This document shows positions 9,631 to 19,483 of a stretch of 64,000 nucleotides of DNA, one piece after another. A program made the translations under genes and the position numbers. The notes below the pieces were generated by a model. The model searched no databases, was not told where the DNA came from, and worked only from the letters and a program-made list of their open reading frames with translations. Origin of the DNA: Hyphomicrobiales bacterium (GTDB taxonomy: Bacteria > Pseudomonadota > Alphaproteobacteria > Rhizobiales > Kaistiaceae); the NCBI GenBank assembly GCA_017305635.1, contig JAFKKF010000011.1, forward strand, positions 140,558 through 204,557, read 5' to 3'. The stretch's first letter is position 1; each line of letters starts with the position of its first letter.

Positions 9631-9645
9631 CCTTTCGCCGAAACG

Positions 9646-9670
9646 GGCCGGCGCGGGCGACGCGCCGGCC
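9646..9670 (+). other. intercistronic stem-loop after the binding-protein gene
   Basis: GGCCGGCGC (9646-9654) and GCGCCGGCC (9662-9670) form a perfect 9-bp stem with a 7-base loop, 15 bases after the stop codon. There is no T-run. Like the hairpin in the peptide transporter operon, it probably protects the binding-protein mRNA or attenuates the downstream ATPase and permease genes. Confidence 0.5.
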
Positions 9671-9723
9671 ATCCTGGGGCCACGGGTCCCGCGCCGGTCT
9701 CCTGGCGGTAAACGGAGCAGGGT

Positions 9724-10557
<834 letters not shown>

Positions 10558-10571
10558 GCGCCATCGAGAAG

Positions 10572-11420
10572 ATGAACGACGCGGACGGAATCGCCGGCGA
10601 CGCCCCGACGGCACCGATCGAGGCCGGCGGCATGACGGTGCCGCGCTGGCTCCAGGCTCTCGTGCCGATCGCGATGCTGGTCCTGCTGCTGGTCGTCTGG
10701 CAGGCCTATGTCACCATCGCCAACGTGCCCCACTACATCCTGCCGAGCCCGGTCCGCATCTGGCAGGCCTTCGTCGAAGACCACGAAATGCTCCTGCATT
10801 CGCTGGTCATCACCCTGCAGACGACGTTCCTCGCGCTCGCCATCGCCCTCGTCACCGGCGTCGCGCTCGCCATCCTCATGGCGCAGTCGCGCTGGATCGA
10901 GCTGGCGCTCTTCCCCTATGCCGTGATCCTGCAGGTCACCCCCATCGTCGCCATCGCGCCGCTGATCCTCATCTATACGAGCACCACCAACCAGGCGCTC
11001 CTCATCTGCGCCTGGATCGTCGCCTTCTTCCCGGTCCTCTCCAACACCTCGCAGGGCCTGCATTCGACCGACCACAACCTCCTCAATCTCTTCGAGCTCT
11101 ATCGCGCCAGCCGCTGGCAGACGCTCTGGCTGCTCCGGCTGCCGAACGCCCTGCCCTACTTCCTCGCCGGGCTCCGGATCGCCGGCGGCCTCGCGCTGAT
11201 CGCCGCCGTCGTCGCCGAATTCGCCGCCGGCACGCCCGGTGCCGATGCCGGCCTCGCCTTCCGCCTCATCGAAGCGCAGCACCGCCTCAACATCCCGCGC
11301 CTCTTTGCCGCCCTCGTCCTCCTGTCGGTCACCGGCGTCGCCATCTTCGCGGCCACCAGCCTCCTCTCGCACCTCCTCTTGCGCCGCTGGCACGAGAGCG
11401 CCGTGCGCCGCGAGAACTGA
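10572..11420 (+). CDS. ABC transporter permease (SsuC/TauC type)
   Basis: A 282-residue inner-membrane permease. I use the ATG at 10572 (MNDADGIAGDAPTAPIEAGG); a TTG at 10554 that overlaps the ATPase stop codon is possible. After a cytoplasmic arm the helices run from about residue 30 (ALVPIAMLVLLLVVWQAYV). Family features include HYILPSPVRIWQAF and the EAA loop FELYRASRWQTLWLLRLPNA, which docks with the ATPase. It is 3 bp from the downstream amidohydrolase gene, so uptake and catabolism are probably co-expressed. Confidence 0.92.
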   Translation: MNDADGIAGDAPTAPIEAGGMTVPRWLQALVPIAMLVLLLVVWQAYVTIANVPHYILPSPVRIWQAFVEDHEMLLHSLVITLQTTFLALAIALVTGVALAILMAQSRWIELALFPYAVILQVTPIVAIAPLILIYTSTTNQALLICAWIVAFFPVLSNTSQGLHSTDHNLLNLFELYRASRWQTLWLLRLPNALPYFLAGLRIAGGLALIAAVVAEFAAGTPGADAGLAFRLIEAQHRLNIPRLFAALVLLSVTGVAIFAATSLLSHLLLRRWHESAVRREN

Positions 11421-11423
11421 CAG

Positions 11424-12743
11424 ATGGCGAAGGGCTTCGTCGCGATACCGCGCGAGCGACGCTACGTCATCGCCGCCGCGAAGGTGCCTGCCGCCCTCGT
11501 CCGCGGCGCGCGGCTGACGGTCGACCCCTACGCGCTGGCATCCGCCGACATCACCGTGAAGGATGGGCTCATCGAGCGGATCGATCCGCCCGGCCGCCGC
11601 ACCACGCTCCCGAAGGTGAAGCTCGACGACTGCATGGTCTGGCCGGGCTTCGTCGACATGCACACCCATATCGACAAGGGCCACATCTGGCCGCGCTCGG
11701 CGACGCCGACCGGCACCTTCGCCGATGCGCTTGCCGAGGTCGACCTCGATCGCACCAGCCGCTGGGTCGCCGAGGATGTCGCCACCCGGATGGAGTTCGC
11801 CCTCCGCTCCGCCTATGCCCACGGCACGGTGCTGCTCCGCACCCACATCGATTCCGATCCGCCCCAGCACCGCATATCCTGGCCGGTGGTCGCCGCCATG
11901 CGCGAGCGCTGGGCCGGGCGCGTCGACCTGCAGGCCGTCTCGATCTTCCGCATCGACACCTTCCTCGATCCGGGGTTCGCCGAGGAGATCGTCGGCCTCG
12001 TCAGCGAACACGGCGGCATCCTCGGCGCCTTCGTCTATCCGGCCCCGGGCTTCGAGCGCGCCATCGAGGACATGATGATCCGTGCCGCCGAGGCCGGCCT
12101 CGACCTCGACCTGCACGTCGACGAGAGCGGCGATCCGACCCACCGGGGCCTCCGCGTCCTCGCCGATACCGCGCTGCGGCTGGGTTTCCCCGGCACCATC
12201 GTCGCCGGCCATTGCTGCTCGCTCGCCCTCCAGCCGGACGACGAGGCTGAGGAGACCATGGACCGCGTGGCGCAGGCCGGCATCAAGATCGTCTCGCTGC
12301 CGCTCTGCAACCTGCACCTCCAGGACCGCGTCGCCGGCCGCACGCCGCGCTGGCGCGGCGTCACCCTCGTCCACGAGCTCGCCGCCCGCGGCGTCGAGGT
12401 CGCCATTGCCTCTGACAACACGCGCGACCCCTTCTATGATTACGGCGACCTCGACATGGCCGAGGTCTTTAGGGAGGCCGTGCGCATCCTGCATCTCGAC
12501 CATCCGCTCGGCGATTGGCCGGCCGCCGTCGCCCGCACGCCCGCCGCCATCTGCGGCCGGCCGGAGCGCGGCATCCTCGAGCCGGGCGGCGCCGCCGACC
12601 TCGTCATCTTCAACGCCCGCGACTGGAGCGAGCTGATGGCCCGTCCGCAGGGCGACCGCGTCGTCCTCCGCGACGGAAAGGCCATCGACCGCCGGCCACC
12701 CGACTATCGCGAGCTCGATCACCTGATGGAACGCCGACCATGA
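11424..12743 (+). CDS. cytosine-deaminase-like amidohydrolase
   Basis: A 439-residue metal-dependent hydrolase of the amidohydrolase superfamily, closest in pattern to cytosine/isocytosine deaminases. Metal ligands: the HxH of DMHTHID (His80, His82), LHVDESGD, GHCCSLA and the Asp of ASDNTRDPFYDYGDL. The block LPLCNLHLQDR...PRWRGVTLVHEL closely follows CodA (LPLVNIHLQGR). Such enzymes deaminate pyrimidines, triazines or related rings. The protein sits between the transporter and an FAD oxidase and is likely the first cytoplasmic step for the imported compound. The exact substrate is unknown. Confidence 0.88.
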   Translation: MAKGFVAIPRERRYVIAAAKVPAALVRGARLTVDPYALASADITVKDGLIERIDPPGRRTTLPKVKLDDCMVWPGFVDMHTHIDKGHIWPRSATPTGTFADALAEVDLDRTSRWVAEDVATRMEFALRSAYAHGTVLLRTHIDSDPPQHRISWPVVAAMRERWAGRVDLQAVSIFRIDTFLDPGFAEEIVGLVSEHGGILGAFVYPAPGFERAIEDMMIRAAEAGLDLDLHVDESGDPTHRGLRVLADTALRLGFPGTIVAGHCCSLALQPDDEAEETMDRVAQAGIKIVSLPLCNLHLQDRVAGRTPRWRGVTLVHELAARGVEVAIASDNTRDPFYDYGDLDMAEVFREAVRILHLDHPLGDWPAAVARTPAAICGRPERGILEPGGAADLVIFNARDWSELMARPQGDRVVLRDGKAIDRRPPDYRELDHLMERRP

Positions 12744-14143
12744 CCGACATTGCCGCGCTCAAGGCCGATCTCGCCGCCTTCAAGGTCGAGGACAACCCGG
12801 CCATCGTGAAGCAGAAGAGCCGCGACTTCTTCTGGTATTCGCCGGTCCTCAAGCGCCAGCTCGACCACGTCACCGGCGATCTCGTCGTCTCGCCGCGGAA
12901 CGAGGCCGAGGTCGTCGAGATCCTGAAGGCCTGCTTCCGCCACGGCGTGCCGGTCACGCCGCGCGGCACCGGCACCGGCAATTACGGCCAGGCCATGCCG
13001 CTTTCGCGCGGGGTCGTCCTCTCGCTCGCCGACATGAACGTCGTGAAGTCGGTCGAGCGCGGCCGCGTCACCGTCGAGGCCGGCGCCGTCCTCGCCCAGA
13101 TCGACCGGGAGACGCGGAAGACCGGCCAGGAACTCCGCATGCATCCCTCGACCTACGCCACCGCCACGATCGGCGGCTTCATCGCCGGCGGCTCCGGCGG
13201 CGTCGGCTCGATCAACTGGGGGGGCTTGCGCGACATCGGCAACGTCCTGAAGCTCCGCGTCGTCACCATGGAGGAGATGCCGCGCGTCCTCGAAATGGCC
13301 GGTGCCGACCTCCTCAAGGTCATGCATGCCTACGGCACCAACGGCATCATCACCGAGCTCGAGCTGCCCCTCGACGCGTCCTACGACTGGGTCGACATGC
13401 TCATCGGCTTCGACGCGTTCATGGATGCCGCGACCTTCGCCAACGACATCGCCAATCGCGATGGCCTCCTCTTCAAGGAGATCGCGCCGATCGCCGCGCC
13501 GGTCCCCTACGATTATTTCCTCCGCCACCAGAAGTTCCTGCGCCGCGAGCAATCGGTGCTCTGCGTCATGGCGGCGCCGCACTCGGTCGAGCCCTTCCTT
13601 GCCCTCGTCGCCCGCTCGAAGGGCGAGGTCGCCTATCGCTCCGACACCACGAGCGAGGCCGACCGGAAAGGCCTGCCGCCGGTCTATGAGCTGACCTGGA
13701 ACCACACGACGCTGCGCGGGCTGCGCGTCGATCCGACCATCACCTATCTCCAGGTCCTCTATCCCTTCCCCGGCCACCTGAAGCACGTCGAGCGGATGGT
13801 GAAGCTGCTCGGCGACGAGGTTCCGGCGCATCTCGAATTCATCCGCTTCGACGGCAACGTCTGCTGCACCGGCCTCCCCATCGTGCGCTACACCACCGAC
13901 GAGCGCCTCGACGAGATCGTCAGGCTGCACGAGGACAATGGCTGCTTCATCTTCAATCCCCACCGCTACACGCTGGAGGAAGGCGGCATGAAGCAGACCG
14001 ACGCCGTGCAGCTCGCCTTCAAGCGCGAGGCCGATCCGAAAGGCCTTCTCAATCCCGGCAAGATGATCGCCTGGGACAATCCCGACTTCGACCTGAAGAG
14101 CAACAAGCTCTATCTCTTCCCCGGCCTGCAGGCGGCCGAATAG
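12740..14143 (+). CDS. FAD-binding oxidoreductase (GlcD/VAO family)
   Basis: A 467-residue flavoprotein. The ATG at 12740 overlaps the amidohydrolase stop (ATGA). The FAD-binding type-4 (PCMH) domain covers about residues 45-225: VTPRGTGTGNYGQAM is the pyrophosphate loop, and MHPSTYATATIGGFIAGGSG holds the second FAD segment. The C-terminal half resembles the cap domain of glycolate/lactate-type dehydrogenases and ends LNPGKMIAWDNP (the usual family pattern is LNPGK). It probably oxidises an alcohol or amine made in this pathway. No Fe-S partner is adjacent, so electrons may go to the quinone reductase encoded next or to oxygen. Confidence 0.9.
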   Translation: MTDIAALKADLAAFKVEDNPAIVKQKSRDFFWYSPVLKRQLDHVTGDLVVSPRNEAEVVEILKACFRHGVPVTPRGTGTGNYGQAMPLSRGVVLSLADMNVVKSVERGRVTVEAGAVLAQIDRETRKTGQELRMHPSTYATATIGGFIAGGSGGVGSINWGGLRDIGNVLKLRVVTMEEMPRVLEMAGADLLKVMHAYGTNGIITELELPLDASYDWVDMLIGFDAFMDAATFANDIANRDGLLFKEIAPIAAPVPYDYFLRHQKFLRREQSVLCVMAAPHSVEPFLALVARSKGEVAYRSDTTSEADRKGLPPVYELTWNHTTLRGLRVDPTITYLQVLYPFPGHLKHVERMVKLLGDEVPAHLEFIRFDGNVCCTGLPIVRYTTDERLDEIVRLHEDNGCFIFNPHRYTLEEGGMKQTDAVQLAFKREADPKGLLNPGKMIAWDNPDFDLKSNKLYLFPGLQAAE

Positions 14144-14725
14144 ATGCGCGTCCTCGTCGTCTTCGCCCACCCGGTAGAGACCTCGTTCTCGGCCGCGCTG
14201 CACAAGACGACCGTGGCGGCGCTGAGGGCGGCCGGCCACGACGTCGACGATTGCGATCTCTATGCCGAGAACTTCCAGCCGGTGATGAGCCGGCAGGAGA
14301 GGATCGACTACCACGACACCGCCATCAACACGAAGCCGGTGCAGGCCTATGTCGATCGCCTCAAGGCGGCCGAAGGCCTCGTCCTCGTCCACCCGGTCTG
14401 GAACTACGGCTACCCGGCGATCATGAAGGGCTTCTTCGACCGCGTCTTCATCACCGGCGTCAACTTCATCCTCGAGAATGGCGACCTGAAGCCGAACCTC
14501 TGGAACATCCGGCGCATGGCCGCCGTCACCACCTATGGCGGCAACCGTTTCCGGTCCTTCCTCATGGGCAATCCGCCGAAGCGCCAGTTCCGCCGTTCCT
14601 GGCGGACGCAGATCCACCCCCTCGCCCGCACGAAATACTTAGCCCTCTATGCGATGGACAAGCAGACCGACGCCGGCCGGACGGCGTTCCTCGCCCGCGT
14701 CGACCGCACGATGCGGGCATTTTGA
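14144..14725 (+). CDS. NAD(P)H-dependent quinone oxidoreductase, flavodoxin-like fold
   Basis: A 193-residue MdaB/KefF-like protein that starts on the base after the preceding stop codon. The start MRVLVVFAHPVETSFSAALH holds the first phosphate-binding strand-loop of the NQO1-type flavodoxin fold. VHPVWNYGYPAIMKGFFDRV is the conserved flavin-contact block (family form P.WW.G.PA.LKG..DRV, with Asn here), and TTYGGNRF is the third loop. It would reduce quinones or flavins with NAD(P)H in two-electron steps and probably works with the FAD oxidoreductase upstream. Confidence 0.9.
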   Translation: MRVLVVFAHPVETSFSAALHKTTVAALRAAGHDVDDCDLYAENFQPVMSRQERIDYHDTAINTKPVQAYVDRLKAAEGLVLVHPVWNYGYPAIMKGFFDRVFITGVNFILENGDLKPNLWNIRRMAAVTTYGGNRFRSFLMGNPPKRQFRRSWRTQIHPLARTKYLALYAMDKQTDAGRTAFLARVDRTMRAF

Positions 14726-14778
14726 GCCCCGGCCGCTGTCATACGGGTGTCATGGACGCCGATTTAGACGGATAAGCC

Positions 14779-15270
14779 ATGGGCTTCGATCACCGCCGCA
14801 CCGTGACCCACCGCCTGTCCCAGGCCGCCCACGCCTATCGCGTGCGCGCCGGCAGCCGCCTCGCCCGCGTCGACCTCCATATCGGGCAGGACGCGTTGCT
14901 CAAGGCGCTGGATGAGGCGGACGGCCAGTCGATGAGCGACCTCGCGACCACCCTCGGCGTTCAGCCGCCGACGGTTACCAAGATGATAAGCCGGCTTGCC
15001 GCACAGGACTATGTCGAGCGCCGCGCCGCCGTCGGCGACGGCCGCCAGGCGCTGGTCTTCCTCACCGAGCGCGGCCGGCGCGCCGTCGACCTGATCGACA
15101 AGGTCTGGAAGCGGATCGAGAAGGATGCCCTTGCCGGCATCGATGACAAGGACCGCAAGCGCCTCCGCAAGCTCCTCCGCCAGGTGGCGCAGAACCTCGG
15201 CGCCGCCGCCCGCGAGGGCGACCATGCCGCCGACGAGGAAGAGGCCGCCCCCGACGTTGCGGCGACCTGA
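14779..15270 (+). CDS. MarR family transcriptional regulator
   Basis: A 163-residue winged-helix regulator. The helix-turn-helix is MSDLATTLGVQPPTVTKMIS, followed by the wing VERRAAVGDGRQALVFLTERG, which fits the MarR pattern (D.R...V.LT..G). A C-terminal acidic tail (DHAADEEEAAPDVAAT) is unusual but low-complexity. It probably responds to a substrate or product of the flanking catabolic genes. The 53-base gap before it contains two TGTCAT repeats 10 bases apart (near 14738 and 14748), a possible but weak operator. Confidence 0.9.
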   Translation: MGFDHRRTVTHRLSQAAHAYRVRAGSRLARVDLHIGQDALLKALDEADGQSMSDLATTLGVQPPTVTKMISRLAAQDYVERRAAVGDGRQALVFLTERGRRAVDLIDKVWKRIEKDALAGIDDKDRKRLRKLLRQVAQNLGAAAREGDHAADEEEAAPDVAAT

Positions 15271-15353
15271 CCGGTCGAAAACCGCCGAGAACGGTTGCTC
15301 CCCGCCGCCCGTCGCGGCATATGTCTGTCACAAATCCGAGGAAGGGGAGCAGA

Positions 15354-16109
15354 ATGCCCATCAGGTATGATTTCACCGGCCGTGCCGCGGTTGTCACCGG
15401 GGGTGCGCAGGGCATCGGCCGCGCCGCGGTCGAGAAGCTCGTTTCGGGCGGCGCCGCCGTCGCCATCTGGGACCGCGACAAGGCCTTTGCCGAGCGCACC
15501 GCCAAGGAGCTTTCCGCCAAGGCGAAGGTGATCGCGGTGGGCGTCGACGTGACCGACTACGCCGCGGTCGAGAAGGCCCGCGACGAAACGGTCGCCGCCT
15601 TCGGCAAGATCGACATCCTCGTCAACAATGCCGGCATTGCCGGCCCCATCGCCAAGACCTGGGAGCATACGCTCGACCAGTGGAACCAGGTGATGGCGAT
15701 CAACCTCAACGGGCCCTTCCATTGCTGCAAGGCGATCGTGCCCGGCATGATCGCGCAGAACTACGGCCGCATCGCCAACGTCGCCTCGATCGCCGGCAAG
15801 GAAGGCAATCCGAACGCCTCCGCCTATTCGGCCTCGAAGGCCGGCGTCATCGGCCTCACCAAGTCGCTCGGCAAGGAACTCGCCAGCTACGACATCGCGG
15901 TGAACGCCATCACCCCCGCGGCGGCCAAGACCGCGATCTTCGAGCAGATCACCCAGGCGCATATCGACTTCATGCTCTCGCGCATCCCGCGCGGTCGCTT
16001 CGTCACGGTCGAGGAGCTCGCCAACACCATCGCCTTCATGTGCTCGGAGGAATGCTCTTTCACCACCGGCTTCACCTTCGACGCGACCGGAGGCCGGGCC
16101 ACCTACTGA
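15354..16109 (+). CDS. SDR family NAD(P)-dependent oxidoreductase
   Basis: A 251-residue classical SDR. The start at 15354 has GGGGAG 5-10 bases upstream and places TGGAQGIG at residues 15-22. NNAGIAG, NVASIAG (catalytic Ser) and YSASK complete the active site, and the C-terminus FTTGFTFDATGGRATY is standard. The YSASK...LAS..IAVNAITP block resembles 3-oxoacyl-ACP reductase/sugar-alcohol dehydrogenases. It follows the MarR gene and precedes an exporter by 11 bp, so it belongs to the same run. The substrate is not predicted. Confidence 0.9.
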   Translation: MPIRYDFTGRAAVVTGGAQGIGRAAVEKLVSGGAAVAIWDRDKAFAERTAKELSAKAKVIAVGVDVTDYAAVEKARDETVAAFGKIDILVNNAGIAGPIAKTWEHTLDQWNQVMAINLNGPFHCCKAIVPGMIAQNYGRIANVASIAGKEGNPNASAYSASKAGVIGLTKSLGKELASYDIAVNAITPAAAKTAIFEQITQAHIDFMLSRIPRGRFVTVEELANTIAFMCSEECSFTTGFTFDATGGRATY

Positions 16110-16120
16110 GGACGAGCTAA

Positions 16121-17014
16121 ATGGCGCCGATGCCGCCGGCCGCCGGCGAGACCGCCGAGCGGCTGCGCGGCATCGGTTTTTTCTGCCTCGCCCTGCTTCT
16201 CTTCGCCTTCCTCGACACCAGCGCCAAATATGCCAGCCGGCACGTGCCGGTCATGGAAGTGGTCTTCTTCCGCTATGCCGGCGCCATGGTGCTCTGCCTC
16301 CTCGCCTTCCGGCCCTGGCGGAACCACGCGCGCTTCCTGACCGCGCGCCCGATCCGCCAGTTGCTGCGCAGCGCCTTCCTCCTCGGCTCGACGGTCCTCA
16401 ACTTCCTGGCGCTCCGCAAGCTCCAGCTCGCCGAGACGACGACGATCAGCTTCGCCGGCGCCTTCGTCGTCGCCGGCCTCGCCGTGCCCTTGCTCGGCGA
16501 GTGGATCGGTCCGCGCCGCTGGATCGCGATCCTCGTCGGCTTTGCCGGCGTCGTCGTGGTCACGCGCCCGGGGCCGGCGGGGCTGCAGCCGGCCGTTCTC
16601 CTCTCCATCGGCTCGATGCTCTGCAACAGCTTCTATTCGATCCTTACCCGCTACCTGGCACCGACGGATTCCGCCGAAGGGCTGCTCCTCTTCCCGCTCG
16701 TCACCTCGACCATTGCGGTGGCTCCCTTCGCCCTCCCCGGCTTCGTCTGGCCCGACGAGCCGCTGATCGGCCTGCTCCTTCTTGCCGTCGGCTTCCTCGG
16801 CGCCATCGGCCATTGGTGCTATATCCTCGCCTATCGCCATGCGCCCGCCTCGACGCTCGCTCCCTTCGCCTATTCGCAGCTCCTGTGGATGGTCGGGCTC
16901 GGCTTCCTCGTCTTCGACGACGTGCCCCATGCGACGACGCTCCTCGGCGCTGCGATCATCATTGCCAGCGGCCTCTACATCCTTTACCGCGAGCACGTGC
17001 ATGGCGGGCGCTGA
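16121..17014 (+). CDS. DMT superfamily (EamA) transporter
   Basis: A 297-residue inner-membrane protein with two EamA repeats and about ten helices, the first near residues 14-30 (GIGFFCLALLLFAFLDTSAK). The loop after it, SAKYASRHVPVMEVVFFRY, is the family motif, as is LRKLQLAETTTISFAGAFVV in repeat one. The second repeat includes LAYRHAPASTLAPFAYSQLL. DMT carriers usually export amino acids or metabolites. In this run it may export an intermediate or overflow product; that is inference. Confidence 0.9.
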   Translation: MAPMPPAAGETAERLRGIGFFCLALLLFAFLDTSAKYASRHVPVMEVVFFRYAGAMVLCLLAFRPWRNHARFLTARPIRQLLRSAFLLGSTVLNFLALRKLQLAETTTISFAGAFVVAGLAVPLLGEWIGPRRWIAILVGFAGVVVVTRPGPAGLQPAVLLSIGSMLCNSFYSILTRYLAPTDSAEGLLLFPLVTSTIAVAPFALPGFVWPDEPLIGLLLLAVGFLGAIGHWCYILAYRHAPASTLAPFAYSQLLWMVGLGFLVFDDVPHATTLLGAAIIIASGLYILYREHVHGGR

Positions 17015-17056
17015 AGACAAGACGCCGTTTGGTTTTTTGATCCGGGAGGTTAGATC

Positions 17057-18025
17057 GTGAGCAAGCAGGATGTTCTGGTGCTGGGCGGGCTGCGCGCCGA
17101 GACGCTCGAAGGGCTGAAGCAGCAGTTCACCACCCATCTGGTCAAGGACGCGAAGGAACTGTCCGCGCTGCTCGCCCGCATCGGCAACGGCATCCGCGGC
17201 GCCGCCCGCGGCACCCATATCGGGGTCGACCGCGCCATGATGGAGCAGCTGCCGAAGCTCGAGATCGTCGCCAATTTCGGCGTCGGCTATGATGGCATCG
17301 ACACCAAGGCCGCCGCCGAGCGCGGCATCATCGTCACCAACACGCCGGACGTGCTGACCGAGGAGGTCGCCGATACGACCCTCGGCCTCCTCCTCATGAC
17401 CGTCCGCGACCTGCCGGCCGGCGAGCGCTATCTCCGCGCCGGCAAGTGGCCCTCGGGCGACTTCCCGCTGTCGAAGGGCAGCATGCGCGACCGCAAGGTC
17501 GGCATGATCGGCCTCGGCCGCATCGGCCTCGCCATCGCCCGCCGCCTCGACGCCATGGGCGTCCCGGTCTCCTATCACACGCGCAATCCGCGGAAGGATG
17601 TCCCCTACAACTACTATCCCGACCTCGCCGCCATGGCCGAGGCAGTGGATACGCTGATCATCATCGTTCCCGGCACCGCCGAGACGAAGGGCATGGTCAA
17701 TGCCAAGATCCTGAAGGCCCTCGGCCCGACCGGCATCGTCATCAATGTCGGCCGCGGCGTGGTCATCGACGAACCCGCTCTGGTCGAGGCGCTGAAGAGC
17801 CACACGATCCAGGCGGCCGGCCTCGACGTCTTCCCGCACGAGCCGCAGGTCTCGCCGGAGCTGCTCGCCCTCGACAATACCGTTCTCCTGCCCCACCTCG
17901 GCTCGGGCTCGGTCTTCACGCGAAACGCCATGGGCCAGTTGATGATCGACAACCTCGTCTCCTGGTTCCGGGACGGCAAGCCGCTGACGCCGGTCGTCGA
18001 GACGCCCTGGCCGCGAAAGGCCTGA
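17057..18025 (+). CDS. 2-hydroxyacid dehydrogenase (D-isomer specific)
   Basis: A 322-residue NAD(P)-dependent reductase for 2-oxo acids such as glyoxylate or hydroxypyruvate. GTG start at 17057 with GGGAGGT upstream. The substrate half has VANFGVGYDGID; the dinucleotide half has GLGRIG. The catalytic set is present: Arg in NVGRGVVIDE, Glu in FPHEP and His in LPHLGS. TEEVADTTLGLLLMTVRDLP matches the GhrB-like group that makes glycolate and glycerate from glyoxylate and hydroxypyruvate. It closes the plus-strand run and faces the VOC-DenD operon across a terminator-like hairpin. Confidence 0.92.
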   Translation: MSKQDVLVLGGLRAETLEGLKQQFTTHLVKDAKELSALLARIGNGIRGAARGTHIGVDRAMMEQLPKLEIVANFGVGYDGIDTKAAAERGIIVTNTPDVLTEEVADTTLGLLLMTVRDLPAGERYLRAGKWPSGDFPLSKGSMRDRKVGMIGLGRIGLAIARRLDAMGVPVSYHTRNPRKDVPYNYYPDLAAMAEAVDTLIIIVPGTAETKGMVNAKILKALGPTGIVINVGRGVVIDEPALVEALKSHTIQAAGLDVFPHEPQVSPELLALDNTVLLPHLGSGSVFTRNAMGQLMIDNLVSWFRDGKPLTPVVETPWPRKA

Positions 18026-18030
18026 GCCCC

Positions 18031-18109
18031 CGGCGGGAGGAAGCCGGCAAGCGGCCACCCATGGATGGTTCTGTTGTTGAAGGAGCGCTTCTGCGCTCCC
18101 CTCCCGCCG
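18031..18109. terminator. hairpin region between convergent genes
   Basis: Two nested inverted repeats: outer CGGCGGGAG (18031-18039) with CTCCCGCCG (18101-18109), and inner GGAGCGC (18082-18088) with GCGCTCC (18093-18099) on a TTCT loop. It lies just past the stop of the dehydrogenase gene and against the end of the opposite VOC gene. There is no clear T-run, so it may act as a weak bidirectional terminator or an mRNA end stabiliser. Confidence 0.5.
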
Positions 18110-18111
18110 CA

Positions 18112-18489
18112 CTACCCCTTCGCCTCCGAGAACCGGATGCGGTTGCCGAACGGGTCGATGACCTCCATCACCCGCGCGTTCCACGGCGCATCCTCGATGC
18201 CCGGCCGCATGAAGCCGTAGCCGCGCCCGTGGATTTCCTGGTGGAAGGTAGTGAGCCCGCTCATCTCGACGAAGACCGCCGAGCCCGGCGTCCCGTCGCC
18301 GTGGTGCTCGCTGAGATGCAGGACGAGGCCGTTCCGGGACACCTGCAGGTAGAGGGGAGCCCGGTCGTCGAACCGGTGCTCCCAGTCGATGGTGAAGCCG
18401 AGGAAGCCGGCGTAGAAGTCCTTCGCCTTCGCAACGTCGAAGATGCGCAGGATCGGGACGACCCGCCGGAACTCGACTTCGCCGCTCAC
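18112..18489 (-). CDS. VOC family protein (glyoxalase/bleomycin-resistance fold)
   Basis: A 125-residue single-domain vicinal-oxygen-chelate protein. It opens FRRVVPILRIFDVAKAKDFY, has LGFTIDWEHRFDDRAPLYLQ, and ends VMEVIDPFGNRIRFSEAKG, matching the bleomycin-resistance (BLMA-like) subgroup. These proteins dimerise to bind a drug or act on small dicarbonyl substrates. GTG start; the gene overlaps the DenD stop codon by four bases (GTGA) and is the last gene of the operon. A metabolic isomerase or detoxification role is as likely as drug binding here. Confidence 0.85.
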   Translation of the reverse strand: MSGEVEFRRVVPILRIFDVAKAKDFYAGFLGFTIDWEHRFDDRAPLYLQVSRNGLVLHLSEHHGDGTPGSAVFVEMSGLTTFHQEIHGRGYGFMRPGIEDAPWNARVMEVIDPFGNRIRFSEAKG

Positions 18490-19469
18490 TTCACGAAGGT
18501 CCCGCCGAGCTCATCCTCGATATGGATGCGGATGATCTCCTCGAAGTCCTTCTCCGCCTTGAAGCCGAGGGCAACCGACCGTTCCGGCTTGAAGTTGCGC
18601 GGCCAGCCGGCGACGATCTTCACGATCACCGGGTCGAGCTGGCGCTTGATGCGCGCCACGACATTGTCGCCGGCGACCTTGCGGAGCGCCGCGATCTGCT
18701 CGCCGACGGTCGCCGCCACGCCCGGCATGGTCAAGGTGCGGCGCGGGCCGACCTTCTCCCCATCGATGCCCGCGGCATGGATCAGGAAGCCGATCGCCGA
18801 GCGCGGGCTCGCGTGCCAGTGGCGCACGTCCTCCGACACCGGCAGCACCGCCTCGTGGCCGGCGAGCGGCTCGCGGATGATGTTGGAGAAGAAGCCCGAG
18901 GCCGCCTTGTTCGGCTTGCCCGGACGCACGCAGATCGTCGGCAGGCGGATGCCGATGCCGTCGAAGAAGCCGCGGCGGGTATAGTCAGCGAGAATCAGCT
19001 CGCCGATCGCCTTCTGCGTGCCGTAGGAGGTAAGCGGCGTCTCGAAGAACTCGTCATGGATCGCATCGGGGAACGGCGCGCCGAAGACCGCGATCGACGA
19101 GGTGAAGACGATCCTTGGCTTGTAGCCGCCGCCGATCTTGCGGATGGCGTCGAAGAGATAGCGCGTGCCGTCGAGGTTGACGCGGTAGCCCTTGTCGAAA
19201 TCGGCCTCCGCCTCGCCCGAGACGATGGCCGCTAGGTGGAAGATCAGGTCCGGCTTGTCGGCGACGACGCGCTCGGCGACGCCGGGCGTCGAAAGGTCCG
19301 CCGCCTCGGTCCTGATCTTGAACTCGGCGCCCTTCGGCGCCGTCGGCGCGACGACATCGACAAGGGTCAGGGCGTCGATCGGCTTGCCGGCGACCGTGCC
19401 GTCCTTGATCAGCCGCTGCGTCAGCTTGGCGCCGATCATGCCGGCGGCGCCGATGATGAGAACGTGCAT
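18486..19469 (-). CDS. denD: D-erythronate dehydrogenase (DenD)-like NAD-dependent epimerase/dehydratase
   Basis: A 327-residue extended SDR. GAAGMIG (residues 7-13) binds NAD; FHLAAIVSGEAEADFDKGYR and SYGTQKAIGELILADYTRRG carry the DenD-like pattern with the Tyr-Lys pair. RLPTICVRPGKPNKAASGFF is a strong marker of DenD (oxidation of D-erythronate, or closely related sugar acids, to the 2-keto acid). A kinase and isomerase usually complete D-erythronate breakdown to DHAP, but none is in this window. It follows the BDH2-like SDR by 14 bp. Confidence 0.85.
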   Translation of the reverse strand: MHVLIIGAAGMIGAKLTQRLIKDGTVAGKPIDALTLVDVVAPTAPKGAEFKIRTEAADLSTPGVAERVVADKPDLIFHLAAIVSGEAEADFDKGYRVNLDGTRYLFDAIRKIGGGYKPRIVFTSSIAVFGAPFPDAIHDEFFETPLTSYGTQKAIGELILADYTRRGFFDGIGIRLPTICVRPGKPNKAASGFFSNIIREPLAGHEAVLPVSEDVRHWHASPRSAIGFLIHAAGIDGEKVGPRRTLTMPGVAATVGEQIAALRKVAGDNVVARIKRQLDPVIVKIVAGWPRNFKPERSVALGFKAEKDFEEIIRIHIEDELGGTFVK

Positions 19470-19483
19470 GTTCCTGTCCTCCC